Under the pieces are notes generated by a model. It saw only the letters and a list, made by a program, of their open reading frames with translations. It was not told the origin of the DNA and did not search any database. The translations under genes and the position numbers were made by a program. Source: Bacteroidota bacterium (GTDB taxonomy: Bacteria; Bacteroidota; Ignavibacteria; Kryptoniales; JAKASW01). Taken from it: a DNA stretch of 63,836 nt. Location: the NCBI GenBank assembly GCA_023480735.1, contig JAMCXB010000054.1, positions 1 through 63,836 on the forward strand, written 5' to 3'. Of the stretch, positions 35,581 through 44,998 are shown one piece after another. The first letter of the stretch is position 1; every line of letters starts with the position of its first letter.

Positions 35581-36810
35581 CTAACTCCGCGGCATAAGGG
35601 GGAGAATGCGATCAAGAATCCGCATGGCTACGTCGTATTTCGACAGGAGCGGCAATTCGACAGCCTCTTGGTCTTTTTCTGACAGGATGGTGACTCTGTT
35701 TGTGTCGCTCCCAAAACCGGCCCCCTGCACCCGGGGATTATTCACCACTATCAAGTCAAGAGACTTAGAGACAAGCTTCTTCTTTGCGTTCACAATCATG
35801 TCGTCCGTCTCAAGCGCGAACCCGACAAATACTCTCCTACCCTTCTTTTTAGAAAGAGATTTCAGGATATCGACGTTCTCTGCCAGTTCTATTCTTGGTG
35901 TGCCTTCGGCAAATTCAGTTTTCTTGATTTTCCGGTCAGGAGGATTGAGCACTTTGTAGTCCGCCACCGCAGCCGTCATGACGAGTGCGTCGCACCAATC
36001 GATTTCTTTTGCGACCGCCTCAAGCATCTGGTCCGCGGTAGAGACGTTTTTTCTTGCTACATTGCGCGGAGTCTCCAGTGCCACCGGGCCCGATATTAGC
36101 TTCACCTCTGCTCCGCGATTCGCGGCCGCGGCCGCAACCGCAAATCCCATCTTCCCGGAACTTCTGTTCGAGATAAACCTTACGGCATCGATCGGCTCCT
36201 GGGTCGGACCCGCGGTTACCAGTATTTTTCTGCCGGTCAAATCAAGATGACGTCCTTCAAAGAACCGCTCTACTTCGTCTACGATTCCCGTCACATCGGC
36301 CAGGCGTCCCACTCCGCTGAGTCCGCTCGCCAATTCACCCTCCTCCGGTTCCACAACTATTACGCCTCGCTCTTTTAGTCTTGCGACGTTGGATGCTGTC
36401 GCAGGGTGGATATACATGTCGGCGTCCATAGCAGGAGCGAGTATGAGCGGAGCACGAAGCGCAAGTACTATTGATGTCAGGAAATTATCTGCTATTCCGT
36501 GAGTAATCTTTGCAATTGTCGAGGCAGTGATCGGTGCCACCAACATCGCATCGGCCCATAATCCCAGGTCTATGTGCCACGTCCCGACCGCGCTTGAATG
36601 TTCTCGATCAGGAAACATGTCTATGTATACCTGATTATGGGAAAGCGATGAAAATGTCAATGGGGTGACGAATTCCGCAGCTGAAGGGGTCATAACAATC
36701 CTGACCTCCGCCCCGCGGCTCTGAAGCTCTCGAAGCAAAAGCGCGCTCTTATAGGCGGCTATGCTTCCGCAGACTCCAAGTATTATTTTCTTTCCGGTAA
36801 GTGCCGACAT
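35581..36810 (-). CDS. coaBC: Bifunctional phosphopantothenoylcysteine decarboxylase/synthetase
   Basis: Two consecutive steps of coenzyme A synthesis: CTP-dependent ligation of cysteine to phosphopantothenate (CoaB) and FMN-dependent decarboxylation (CoaC). The CoaC half is residues 1-190 (KKIILGVCGSIAAYKSA, THGIADNF, LILAPAMDADMY); the CoaB half follows (KILVTAGPTQEPIDAVRFISNRSSGKMG, KKGRRVFVGFALETDD, VNNPRVQGAGFGSDTN). I used the ATG at 36810; the frame could start with TTG nine codons upstream. It lies 60 bases after rpoZ in a gmk-rpoZ-coaBC string that is common in bacteria. Confidence 0.95.
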   Translation of the reverse strand: MSALTGKKIILGVCGSIAAYKSALLLRELQSRGAEVRIVMTPSAAEFVTPLTFSSLSHNQVYIDMFPDREHSSAVGTWHIDLGLWADAMLVAPITASTIAKITHGIADNFLTSIVLALRAPLILAPAMDADMYIHPATASNVARLKERGVIVVEPEEGELASGLSGVGRLADVTGIVDEVERFFEGRHLDLTGRKILVTAGPTQEPIDAVRFISNRSSGKMGFAVAAAAANRGAEVKLISGPVALETPRNVARKNVSTADQMLEAVAKEIDWCDALVMTAAVADYKVLNPPDRKIKKTEFAEGTPRIELAENVDILKSLSKKKGRRVFVGFALETDDMIVNAKKKLVSKSLDLIVVNNPRVQGAGFGSDTNRVTILSEKDQEAVELPLLSKYDVAMRILDRILPLMPRS

Positions 36811-36870
36811 GCTGTCCGCCAATCTGAAACTCAACAAGCGAATGTGTTTATCAGCATGTCGAGATTGGTT

Positions 36871-37167
36871 CTATTGGGGGGATTTGTATCGGTATACTAC
36901 TTTGCCTTCCAACAATTCATCGAGGGCCTGTTCGGTCGGCTTGAGCAGCTTATCGAATGACTTGCTCAACTCTACCTGTTCCGGGTTTACTTTTTCGTCC
37001 TCTTCAAGCGACTCCTGAATCTGCTTGATCCCTTCGAGCCGCTGAGTGAATTCCACTTTCCGCTCATCGCTGATCTGCCTGGCTCTTCGAGATGCCACGA
37101 CAATACCCTCGTACGCGTTACCGGTAACCACATCGAGTTGGGTCAATTCAATTGGTTTCAGTCCCAT
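36871..37167 (-). CDS. rpoZ: RNA polymerase omega subunit
   Basis: 98 residues; helps assemble and stabilise the beta' subunit. The N-terminal PIELTQLDVVTGNAYEGIVVASRRARQIS has the conserved xxNxYEa...ARQI core. A longer acidic middle and a C-terminal ALDELLEGKVVYRYK tail are typical of the Bacteroidetes/Chlorobi form. It overlaps the end of gmk by 20 bases. Confidence 0.9.
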   Translation of the reverse strand: MGLKPIELTQLDVVTGNAYEGIVVASRRARQISDERKVEFTQRLEGIKQIQESLEEDEKVNPEQVELSKSFDKLLKPTEQALDELLEGKVVYRYKSPQ

Positions 37168-37756
37168 TCAAAAGCTCCTTTCCACTGTCTCCTTTGGATG
37201 AATACATGCTAACGATGTCAAAAACCTCTTTTACAGCTCGTTCCAGCTTATTGTTAACTACAATATAGTCAAACAGCTTGCCTTTCTCAAGTTCCATGGG
37301 GACCCTTGCCAAACGCCTTTCGACCTGTTCAGCATTTTCACTTCCCCGGCCTTTCAGCCTTTCCCTAAGTGCCTCGACCGACGGGGGCCTGATAAAAACT
37401 AACACCGCCTCAGGATACTTCTCTTTAATGGACAGAGCGCCCTTTACATCAACGTCGAAGACAACATTCTCACCCATGGTAACCGCTTTGTCTATTTCGC
37501 TCTTGGGCGTCCCGTAATACTCTGAATAAATTTCCTCATGTTCCACCAGACCGTCTTCGGAAAGCAGTCTCTCGAATTCCTCTCTCGACAGGAAGAAATA
37601 ATCTTTCCCATCAACCTCACCGGGGCGTTTCTTCCGCGTGGTGGCAGATACTGAGAATCGAAAACTCGGAAACTGGCGAAGCACCTCTTTGGCTATCGTC
37701 GTCTTCCCTGCGCCGCTCGGTGCAGAAATCACGAGAAGCATTCCGCTAGAGCTCAT
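37148..37756 (-). CDS. gmk: Guanylate kinase
   Basis: Phosphorylates GMP to GDP with ATP. The P-loop is SAPSGAGKTT, the GMP-binding part is FSVSATTRKKRPGEVDGKDYFF, followed by EYYGTPKSEID and the lid. Normal length (202). The ATG overlaps the yicC stop (ATGA), showing translational coupling. Confidence 0.96.
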   Translation of the reverse strand: MSSSGMLLVISAPSGAGKTTIAKEVLRQFPSFRFSVSATTRKKRPGEVDGKDYFFLSREEFERLLSEDGLVEHEEIYSEYYGTPKSEIDKAVTMGENVVFDVDVKGALSIKEKYPEAVLVFIRPPSVEALRERLKGRGSENAEQVERRLARVPMELEKGKLFDYIVVNNKLERAVKEVFDIVSMYSSKGDSGKELLNGTETN

Positions 37757-38628
37757 TCAAGGTTCTGTACTTGTTCCCTGATTTTCTCGAGCTCCTCTTT
37801 CATTTCCACGACCAGGTGAGACATGTCGGCATCAAACGCCTTCGACCCCATAGTGTTTGCTTCCCTGTTCATCTCCTGAATAAGGAAATTCAATCTCCTG
37901 CCGTTTGAGTCGCTGCCGTCAAGTAATTGCATAAAGAAATTGGTGTGGGTCCTGAAACGCACCACCTCTTCGGTGATATCCAGCTTATCCGCAAGAAGAA
38001 CTATCTCGAGCTCGATCCGGACCGGATCGACTTCCTTCCCGTTCAACACCTCATTCACTTTCTGTCGCAGTCTGGATTTTTCTTCATCCACATGATCGCG
38101 CGATAACCTCTCGATCTTCGTCAAGGCCTGTCTCAGCTCCTCAATTCGCTTGCTCAGATCGGCTTTCAGAGCCAGCCCTTCAGCTGCTCTTGCCTGCTGA
38201 AGCTGGGCAAGCGCCGCGGCGATCGCGCCTTTGGCAGCTTCCCATTCGTCACCATTCTGCGATTCCGCCGTGCCACCCTTAAACAGATCCTTGAAAATAA
38301 GGACATGATCGAGCTTTATCGGGGAGGAGATCTTAGTGGTCTTCTTCAGGGATTGAAGAAGGCTCATTACGCGTTTCACAGAATCGCTGTCCACGGTGAC
38401 TTGCATGTCTCCCTGCGAACCTGTGGTCGATACGAGAACTGACAGCTTTCCTCGCCCTATTTGTTGACGGATAGTTTCACGCACCTCCATCTCGTAACTT
38501 GACAGGTTCTGAGGGAGCTTCACGCTGATTTCCAAATAGCGGCTGTTAACGCTCCGGATCTCAGCGGTCGCCGAATACGCCCCGACGACAGCTTCTCCTT
38601 TTCCGAATCCGGTCATACTTTGAGTCAT
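37753..38628 (-). CDS. yicC: YicC-family endoribonuclease
   Basis: 291 residues from the ATG at 38628 (MTQSMTGFGKGEA), preceded by AGGAG 10 bases upstream; an ATG six codons earlier is in frame but lacks this spacing. The N-terminal SMTGFG and C-terminal LNFLIQEMNREANTMGSK blocks define the YicC family, which in E. coli is linked to small-RNA decay and acts as an endoribonuclease. It is the first gene of a yicC-gmk-rpoZ-coaBC operon. Confidence 0.93.
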   Translation of the reverse strand: MTQSMTGFGKGEAVVGAYSATAEIRSVNSRYLEISVKLPQNLSSYEMEVRETIRQQIGRGKLSVLVSTTGSQGDMQVTVDSDSVKRVMSLLQSLKKTTKISSPIKLDHVLIFKDLFKGGTAESQNGDEWEAAKGAIAAALAQLQQARAAEGLALKADLSKRIEELRQALTKIERLSRDHVDEEKSRLRQKVNEVLNGKEVDPVRIELEIVLLADKLDITEEVVRFRTHTNFFMQLLDGSDSNGRRLNFLIQEMNREANTMGSKAFDADMSHLVVEMKEELEKIREQVQNLE

Positions 38629-38992
38629 AGCTCTAAACTCCTGCATGAACCGGAGGAGGCCTGTAAAGATTCGACTCCCGGCTCAAAATCTTCTTCGAAC
38701 CATGGTCGTCGCAAAGCCGCTAACCGGGCTGCGCCGCCAAATGCCTCTAGGGGTGGGAAAGCAAACAAAGTTTTGGTCGTAGTATTTTCTAAAATCAATA
38801 TTTGTCCATAATTCGGAATTCGCCTCACATACCGGGATGTTAAGGCGAAACACTTTCACACTCCTGCCAAAGGAACCTGGCATGAGCCCCGATCGTGGCC
38901 GACATCCTCAATTTAATCCGTCCTGACGACTCGCAGTTTTGAGAGTATACTGGACGCCCCCAGATCAGGCTATTGAGGCTGACCGGTATTAT
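38629..38992. other. Intergenic region upstream of yicC
   Basis: About 360 bases with no supportable gene. The yicC promoter should lie here; an AT-rich stretch around 38780-38820 is a candidate, but no clear boxes are seen. Confidence 0.4.
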
Positions 38993-39193
38993 CTATCTCG
39001 ACCTGCCCTTGGATTTCACGGGCGCCTTGAAACGCTTGTCGACGAGTCCCTTCTTACCGGATTTCGAAAATCTATCCACCCATTTCTTCACTGTCTTCAC
39101 GTTCGTGCCCAGCTTCTCAGCGGTCCCTCTGAGACTACCGAGCTTTTTGTATGTCTCGACGATCTTCATTCTTTTCTGCACATCGCTCATCAT
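38993..39193 (-). pseudogene. Transposase N-terminal helix-turn-helix fragment
   Basis: A 66-residue reading frame with good start signals (AGGAG 9 bases before the ATG at 39193). RMKIVETYKKLGSLRGTAEK and LGTNVKTVKKWVDRFSKSGK form a helix-turn-helix followed by GLVDKRFKAP, the usual beginning of IS3/IS481/IS630-type transposases. The catalytic DDE part is absent, so this is a truncated mobile-element remnant or, less likely, a free-standing small HTH regulator. It adjoins a decaying pilin-like cluster. Confidence 0.6.
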
Positions 39194-39324
39194 GGTACAT
39201 ACTCCTTTTTGTACATAATAACTCAACGTTCCATTTTTGTCAACACGGTAACAATAACAATTAATCCCCCAAAATGGATCCATGTTCCGTTCGGCCCATG
39301 TTACAGCACCATGACTAGGAACAA

Positions 39325-40140
39325 TCACTCTCTCCAAGCCAGAATCCGGAATTGCCCCGTTGTCGGGAAGAAAGGAGGAGCACTGGTAGCGAAACGACTA
39401 TCATAAACGTAGTCTTTGTTGCTGCCGGTGAGCAATGTGTGCCCCGAAAAAGTGCCTACTGCACCACGAATGTTGTTGGTAATGGAGCCGTAAAGATCGA
39501 GGTATCCCATCGGACTGCCGCCTGCATAATTTTGATACTACAGGATATGTATCGGTATGTTGACTCCCGATTGATAACTCGTACATTTTAGCGTGTCTCC
39601 GTTGGAGTCCGGCAGCTTAGCCGGATCTGTCCCGTTCAGCGAAGTAGCGCTCCCCTTTATTACCGGTACGCCGGACACATACAGCGTACCGTTGGTATGA
39701 AGCGGACCCGTCAGTGTGTCACCCGTTATCCAGTATGTGCTGTTTTCGTCGTTCGAGAAGAACGCGTACCGGTCGAACGGGGACGGACTCAACAAAACCT
39801 GAACCGTATCGACTATGTTGCCATACATGGCGGAATATGTCCCGATTGCCGTTACGAGGACATCACTGTCTCCGTCGACCACATCCCATTGCGAACTGAA
39901 AGAGTAGGATCCACCTGAAAACGAACCCGACCAACTTAGGTGAGTGTTTGCAGGGTCGTGGAAGATAGAATCAGCTGCGATGTTGGCTGCACTTACCGCA
40001 ATGTTGTGTGCGGCAGTTGAGTCGTAATAATCCACGAAATTCTCGGTTGCCTCCGTGCTCGTTCTGTTCCAGTATTGACTTGCGAGTCCGAAGATCAAGC
40101 TGAAGCCGAGTATTATTAGAAGAGTCCCTTTGCCGACCAT
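39325..40140 (-). pseudogene. Decayed pilus-associated (DUF4900/PilX-like) protein
   Basis: The N-terminal part runs from the ATG at 40140 (MVGKGTLLIILGFSLIFGL, a pilin-like membrane anchor) to a stop at 39538. A C-terminal part in a different frame (GYLDLYGSITNNIRGAVGTF ... PPFFPTTGQFRILAWRE) ends at 39325. That ending closely resembles the C-terminus of DUF4900-type proteins. Relatives have, as I recall, some 200-300 residues between these parts, so an internal deletion as well as a frame change has probably occurred. The product is unlikely to function. Confidence 0.7.
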
Positions 40141-40150
40141 CACGCATCTC

Positions 40151-40759
40151 CTATCTATTTCGCAGGTTTCTGGACACTAGCCTTGTTTGCCTCCAGAGCG
40201 CGAAAATGTGTCCATAGGTTGTATCGCCATATTCCGACGTGGGCTCAACTTCAACGGTAAGTTGAATCAACTGAGGACTCGGCAGCGTGCCGCCTATATA
40301 TGGAGTGTGTATCGGCTGGCCAAAAGTATCGAAGTATTCCATGGAGAATTCTGTGACTCCCAAGTTCGAACCCACATCCGGCCCGTCATCGACCTTTCTA
40401 TAAAGCATCCGAACATTCGGATTAGGACAGCCCGGAACGGGCCCTCCCAGAAACCACGTAACGGTGTCGAGCTTACCGCTATTCTCCAGGTCCCCCACAA
40501 ACGTTATACTGCTCGTGTCCCCGTCCAAGATGTAGTCACTGGGATCTGATGCCAGCGCAGGGTTCTTACAATAATCTATTTTCCTGAAATTCCACTCGAG
40601 ATTCTGTATCAGGGAAGTCAGGTTCTGCTGCACCGTCAGATTTTCCTCAGATTGGTAAGTATTAGCCGTCGCCCGCTCGTCCATTTTGAGAGCGACCAGG
40701 AGAAGAAGGCTCCCAATCACCATCGAGCCGATTATGTCAAGCAAAGTAGAACTGCCCAT
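40151..40759 (-). CDS. Pilin-like (PilW-type) minor component
   Basis: 202 residues with an N-terminal hydrophobic helix (LLDIIGSMVIGSLLLLVALKM) without a classical prepilin cleavage site, followed by an extracellular beta-rich domain containing one pair of cysteines (C64, C110). It resembles minor pseudopilins of type IV pilus or type II secretion-like systems in this phylum. The frame itself is intact, but both neighbours are broken, so it may be non-functional. It starts 9 bases after the end of the upstream pseudogene. Confidence 0.65.
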   Translation of the reverse strand: MGSSTLLDIIGSMVIGSLLLLVALKMDERATANTYQSEENLTVQQNLTSLIQNLEWNFRKIDYCKNPALASDPSDYILDGDTSSITFVGDLENSGKLDTVTWFLGGPVPGCPNPNVRMLYRKVDDGPDVGSNLGVTEFSMEYFDTFGQPIHTPYIGGTLPSPQLIQLTVEVEPTSEYGDTTYGHIFALWRQTRLVSRNLRNR

Positions 40760-40768
40760 GGGATCACC

Positions 40769-41268
40769 TCACCTGAAATACCAATAGCTGAAAACCGTGG
40801 ACATCTTCACCGTATCGCCGGGATCATCCTTATTCCAAACTGAGACATCAAGACGCTTGCTCCAGGTTGCGGACGACGACGAGTCGTCCAGATTGCTTAT
40901 GTCGACACTCTGGTCCTCGCGTAGTATATCCCCGTACTCAGTGTATCACATTGGATAAGACCATTGTCGTTCAATCCGTTGTAGTCGTCGAAATCGTCCA
41001 GATCAGTAGAATCCCCGTTTTCCTGTCCGAGCTCAGAAGGCGGGGTCAATGAACTGAGAGAAGTCACCGCCCCGGAAACTGTTTGCTGGTCGAAGGCCTT
41101 ATCCTAGGCTTCTTCGATAATGGAGGTCGCGAGCGAAACCTCTTCCAGCCCTAAGTTGGTTTTCAGCAGAATTTCATCGTTATCGTTCAGGCTTCTGTTG
41201 GTAGTTAGAATTATTGTACTCAGAAGGATTATCGCCCCCACGGTCAACAGCATCTGTCCGGTTCCCAT
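40769..41268 (-). pseudogene. Decayed minor pilin-like gene with in-frame stop and frameshift
   Basis: Starts with ATG at 41268 (MGTGQMLLTVGAIILLSTIIL). A TAG interrupts it at 41106-41104 (after SIIEEA, before DKAFDQQTVSGAVTSLSS). Further on, the frame changes near 40940: the sensible reading becomes GDILREDQSVDISNLDD and ends KMSTVFSYWYFR at 40769. Two independent lesions in one gene make a sequencing error a poor explanation. Confidence 0.75.
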
Positions 41269-41374
41269 ACGTGCTCCTCGATCGCTTTCCCAACGTGATC
41301 AGCAACCTCACTCAGAATTAATCAAATCATCCAATTTACCCCTCCACACCAACGCCACAAGCTTGACTCAAGTG

Positions 41375-41458
41375 TGCCGAAGGCGGGACTCGAACCCGCA
41401 CGCCCTTTCGGGCCCTGCCCCCTCAAGACAGTGTGTCTACCAATTCCACCACTTCGGC
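41375..41458 (-). tRNA. tRNA-Leu (anticodon GAG)
   Basis: 84 bases. The acceptor stem is GCCGAAG/CTTCGGC, the D arm contains GGAATTGGTAGACAC, the anticodon stem CTGTC/GGCAG holds loop TTGAGGG, the long variable arm is GGCCCGAAAGGGC-like, and the T arm is GCGGGTTCGAGTCCCGC. The 3' CCA is not encoded. It lies downstream of pnp. Confidence 0.95.
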
Positions 41459-41524
41459 GCGCAAAAACATAAAAAACAAACTCCGAAAAAACAACACCAA
41501 ACCTTACCGTGCCGTTTTTCTAAT

Positions 41525-41561
41525 AACACTCCCCTCTGCTCGGGAGAGCAAGGGGAATGTT
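41525..41561 (-). terminator. Long hairpin after pnp
   Basis: AACATTCCCCTTGCTC pairs with GAGCAGAGGGGAGTGTT with one bulge and two wobble pairs, about 15-16 pairs around a short loop, 31 bases past the pnp stop. The following ATTAGAAAAAC has no T-run, so it may stabilise the message end or need Rho. Confidence 0.5.
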
Positions 41562-41592
41562 ACGAAAAACTGATCGCGGCAAAGGATGAGCA

Positions 41593-43761
41593 TCACCTGC
41601 GGTTACTCCTCCTGGGCCTATCGTCGTGGTGGCGTTGTGAATGCATCTCCTCTTCCTGCGCCTGAGGATTTGAATTCTCGATTAACACCTTCCTGCTGAG
41701 ATTGTACCTTCCCATGTCGTCAACTTCCATCAACTTCACCTCGACCTCATCGCCAACCTTGAACACGTCCTCTACCTTGTTGACTCGCCTGTGGTCGATC
41801 TGAGAGATGTGAAGAAGCCCTTCTTTGCCGGGCAGAAATTCGACGAAGGCCCCGAAATCCATCAGGCGCTTGACCGTGCCCTTATAGACTTTCCCGACCT
41901 CAGGCATTTCGACGAGACGCTCTATCATTTCTCTCGCCTTATCGCTGGACTCCGCAGAAACCGCAGCGATCACGACAGATCCATCGTCTTCGATGTTGAC
42001 CTCGGCGCCAGTCTGCTGAACAATGTTTTTAATTACCTTGCCCCCCGGGCCGATAACCGCGCCGATCATATCGACGGGTATTTTCATGGAAGTCATCCTG
42101 GGAGCAAATTGAGAGAGCTCTTTCCGGGGTTCCGAGATTGATTGTTCCATTATTCCGAGAATATGAGCGCGCCCTTCTTTCGCCTGCGCCAGCGCACGAG
42201 TCATGATATCGAACGAGATGCCCTTTATCTTTATGTCCATCTGGAAGGCGGTAATCCCGTCTCTTGTCCCGGCAACTTTGAAATCCATATCACCGAGGTG
42301 ATCTTCATTGCCGAGGATGTCGGTCAGGACTGCCACATCATCACTCTCTTTGATCAGTCCCATAGCAATTCCGGCTACCGACTTGGCTACGGGAACCCCC
42401 GCGTCCATGAGTGCCAGCGAACCGGCGCAAACCGTCGCCATGGATGAGGACCCGTTCGACTCGAGTATATCGGAGACAACTCTCACAGTATATGGGAATT
42501 CCTTCTCCCCGGAAACGAGTCCCTTCAAAGCTCTTTCGGCAAGATTGCCATGGCCGATTTCTCTTCTTCCGGGCCCGCTCATCCTTCCAACCTCGCCCAC
42601 GCTGTAACTGGGAAAGTTGTAATGCAGCATGAACCTCTTGCTCGACTCTGGGAGCAATCCGTCTATCGTCTGCTCATCGAGTTTTGTGCCGAGCGTGACT
42701 GAAGTCAGGCTCTGAGTTTCACCTCTGGTAAACAGAGCTGACCCATGAGTCCGCGGAAGAAGTCCAACCTCACACGTTATCGGGCGGACGTCTTTGTAAC
42801 CTCTCCCGTCGAGCCTTCGTCCCTCCTTCAGGATCATTTGGCGCATATCATCGCGATCCAGGTCGTGCAGGATCGCTTCTATCGCATCTTCCTGCTCGGG
42901 ATATTTCTCTGCGAGAGCGAGTAGGACATCTTCTTTGATCTTCTTCGAACGCTCGCTCCGCTCAGCCTTCTTCAGAACCTCTCTGTTCAACTTGCTTATG
43001 CGCTCTTTAGAAAGCGACTTCACATCTTCTACGAGTGCTTCGTTGGCTTCCGCTTTCTTCACTTCCCTCTTCTTCTTGTCAACCAGGGAAGCGAACTCCT
43101 TCTGAAGCGCGACGATCTCCTTGATGTGCTTGTGGGCAAATTCCAATGCGGCTATCATTTCCGATTCGGAAATTTCCTTTGCTTCACCTTCGACCATCAC
43201 GATGGAATCTTCTGTACCGGCGACCGTCAGATCCATATCGCATTTCTCAAGTTGGGATACGAGAGGGTTGATCACGTACTGGCCTTCGATCCTTCCGACT
43301 CTGACTTCGGCGATTGGACCCTCAAACGGTATGTCGGAGACCATCAAAGCCGCCGATGCGCCGATAGCACCCAGGACATCACCGTCGTTTTCCCCATCAA
43401 AAGAGAAGACCGTTGTAACGATCTGCGTTTCATAACGCCATTCTTTGGCAAATAGAGGACGAATCGGTCTGTCGATCAATCGCGCCGAAAGAATCTCCTT
43501 TTCGTTGGGCCTTCCTTCACGTTTTATGAAGCCCCCGGGGATTTTGCCGGCGGCTGCCGTTTTCTCGCGATATTCAACCGATAGCGGAAGGAAATCAGTT
43601 CCTTCAACCATATTCTCGGCTGCAACGACCGTCGCCAATACAAGTGTGTCAGCATACCGTACCATGACGGCGCCGCTTGCCTGTTTGGCAAATCGACCAG
43701 TTTCCAGCGAAAGCTTTCTGCCGCCGATTTCGATTTCCTTAGTTACATAACCTTCCATCAT
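41593..43761 (-). CDS. pnp: Polyribonucleotide nucleotidyltransferase (PNPase)
   Basis: 3'-to-5' phosphorolytic exoribonuclease, 722 residues. Two RNase PH domains (GTDFLPLSVEYREKTAAAGKIPGGFIKREGR; GETQSLTSVTLG and PSYSVGEVGRMSGPGRREIGHG, in pieces), then KH (IPVDMIGAVIGPGGKVIK) and S1 (GKVYKGTVKRLMDFGAFVEFLPG) domains. A short basic tail ends HDDRPRRSNRR. All parts of the usual enzyme are present. It follows rpsO by 14 bases, the common rpsO-pnp pair; two adjacent ATGs (43761, 43758) follow AAAGGA. Confidence 0.97.
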   Translation of the reverse strand: MMEGYVTKEIEIGGRKLSLETGRFAKQASGAVMVRYADTLVLATVVAAENMVEGTDFLPLSVEYREKTAAAGKIPGGFIKREGRPNEKEILSARLIDRPIRPLFAKEWRYETQIVTTVFSFDGENDGDVLGAIGASAALMVSDIPFEGPIAEVRVGRIEGQYVINPLVSQLEKCDMDLTVAGTEDSIVMVEGEAKEISESEMIAALEFAHKHIKEIVALQKEFASLVDKKKREVKKAEANEALVEDVKSLSKERISKLNREVLKKAERSERSKKIKEDVLLALAEKYPEQEDAIEAILHDLDRDDMRQMILKEGRRLDGRGYKDVRPITCEVGLLPRTHGSALFTRGETQSLTSVTLGTKLDEQTIDGLLPESSKRFMLHYNFPSYSVGEVGRMSGPGRREIGHGNLAERALKGLVSGEKEFPYTVRVVSDILESNGSSSMATVCAGSLALMDAGVPVAKSVAGIAMGLIKESDDVAVLTDILGNEDHLGDMDFKVAGTRDGITAFQMDIKIKGISFDIMTRALAQAKEGRAHILGIMEQSISEPRKELSQFAPRMTSMKIPVDMIGAVIGPGGKVIKNIVQQTGAEVNIEDDGSVVIAAVSAESSDKAREMIERLVEMPEVGKVYKGTVKRLMDFGAFVEFLPGKEGLLHISQIDHRRVNKVEDVFKVGDEVEVKLMEVDDMGRYNLSRKVLIENSNPQAQEEEMHSQRHHDDRPRRSNRR

Positions 43762-43775
43762 TCATCCTTTGTTTT

Positions 43776-44045
43776 TTACTTTCTGAGGTGTAGTTCCTCA
43801 ACTATCTTACGATACCGCTCAATGTTTCTCGATTGTAGATATTCCAGAAGGCGGCGCCTTTTTCCAACCATGCGCAGCAAACCGGTGCGCGAGTGAAGAT
43901 CCTTTTTGTGTGTGTCAAAGTGGGAGGCGAGCTCGTTGATCCTCTGCGTCAAAATTGCAATCTGGACTTCGGGGCTCCCCGAATCGGTTCCCGTCTTCCC
44001 GTATTTCTTGACTATTTCCTGTTTCTGTTCCTTCGTCAAAGGCAT
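43776..44045 (-). CDS. rpsO: Ribosomal protein uS15
   Basis: 89 residues, standard length; [22 protein letters not shown] and [15 protein letters not shown] are the 16S-binding signature segments. Primary binder of the 30S platform. Located between ribF and pnp. Confidence 0.98.
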   Translation of the reverse strand: MPLTKEQKQEIVKKYGKTGTDSGSPEVQIAILTQRINELASHFDTHKKDLHSRTGLLRMVGKRRRLLEYLQSRNIERYRKIVEELHLRK

Positions 44046-44056
44046 TCCTGAAACTC

Positions 44057-44998
44057 CTATCTTTGTTTGTTAAATGTTTTCAGCAGGAACTCATTCAGCA
44101 TCTTCTTATCCTGGTCCATTTGAGCGACCAGATGGTCTGCCGAATCAAACTTTAGTTCATCGCGCAGCCGATGGATGAATGAGACTCCGATCCGCTTCCC
44201 ATAAATGTCCTTGTCAAAATCGGATATCCATACTTCAACAATGACCTTGCCGCCGTCTTCAAAAGTTGGTCGGACTCCGATACTTGCCAGCCCCGCCAGC
44301 CTGTCACCCTCGAGGTTAACCTCAACGACATAAACGCCAAAACGCGGAACCAGGAGACGGTCATCAATCAATTTCAGATTCGCCGTTGGATAACCGAGCA
44401 TCCTTCCCCTCCCGTCGCCGCGAATCACGGAGCCCTCAAGAGAGTACGACCGACCGAGCATTCTATTCGCCGTCTCGATGTCGCCTTCCTTTAGGAGTCT
44501 CCTGATGTTTGAGCTGGACACCGTCTTTCCATCGACCAAAACTGCATCGACATAATCGACATTGAAGCCGGTTCTTTCTCCGACCTTCCGCGCGAATTCG
44601 ACGGTACCCTGCGCGGCATGACCGAACCTGTGATTGAAACCCAGCACCAGCTCATGCAAGCCCACTTTTTCATAGAGCAGCCTGACGAGAAAATCCTCGG
44701 CGGTCACGAGGGAAAAATCCCTATCGAATTTCAGCAGGCAAATTTCATCTATCCCGGCATTGCTGATCATGCGTACGCGCTCTTCCTCGGTCATCAGCAT
44801 TTCGATCTTTCTCTTCCCGAGAACTTCCTGCGGATGAGGTTTGAACGTAATCAGCACGCTCCTGCTGCCGATTGATCTTGCCTTCTCTGAAAGTGTTTCC
44901 AGTATTTTTTTATGTGCAACATGAAGTCCATCGAATGTTCCTACCGTTACAATGGATTTCTTGTTGAACTCGATATCTTCAAGGGAGAAGCGGATCAC
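44057..44998 (-). CDS. ribF: Bifunctional riboflavin kinase/FAD synthetase
   Basis: Makes FMN from riboflavin and then FAD. The N-terminal nucleotidyltransferase domain has [17 protein letters not shown] and [11 protein letters not shown]; the C-terminal kinase domain has [18 protein letters not shown] and the [19 protein letters not shown] blocks. Length 313 is normal. The start is GTG at 44998, overlapping the truB stop (GTGA). Confidence 0.96.
   Translation of the reverse strand: MIRFSLEDIEFNKKSIVTVGTFDGLHVAHKKILETLSEKARSIGSRSVLITFKPHPQEVLGKRKIEMLMTEEERVRMISNAGIDEICLLKFDRDFSLVTAEDFLVRLLYEKVGLHELVLGFNHRFGHAAQGTVEFARKVGERTGFNVDYVDAVLVDGKTVSSSNIRRLLKEGDIETANRMLGRSYSLEGSVIRGDGRGRMLGYPTANLKLIDDRLLVPRFGVYVVEVNLEGDRLAGLASIGVRPTFEDGGKVIVEVWISDFDKDIYGKRIGVSFIHRLRDELKFDSADHLVAQMDQDKKMLNEFLLKTFNKQR

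Noticed and set aside
38629..38900. Minus-strand frames of 60-70 residues upstream of yicC
   Set aside because: No ribosome binding sites, mutually overlapping in different frames, and no recognisable domain.
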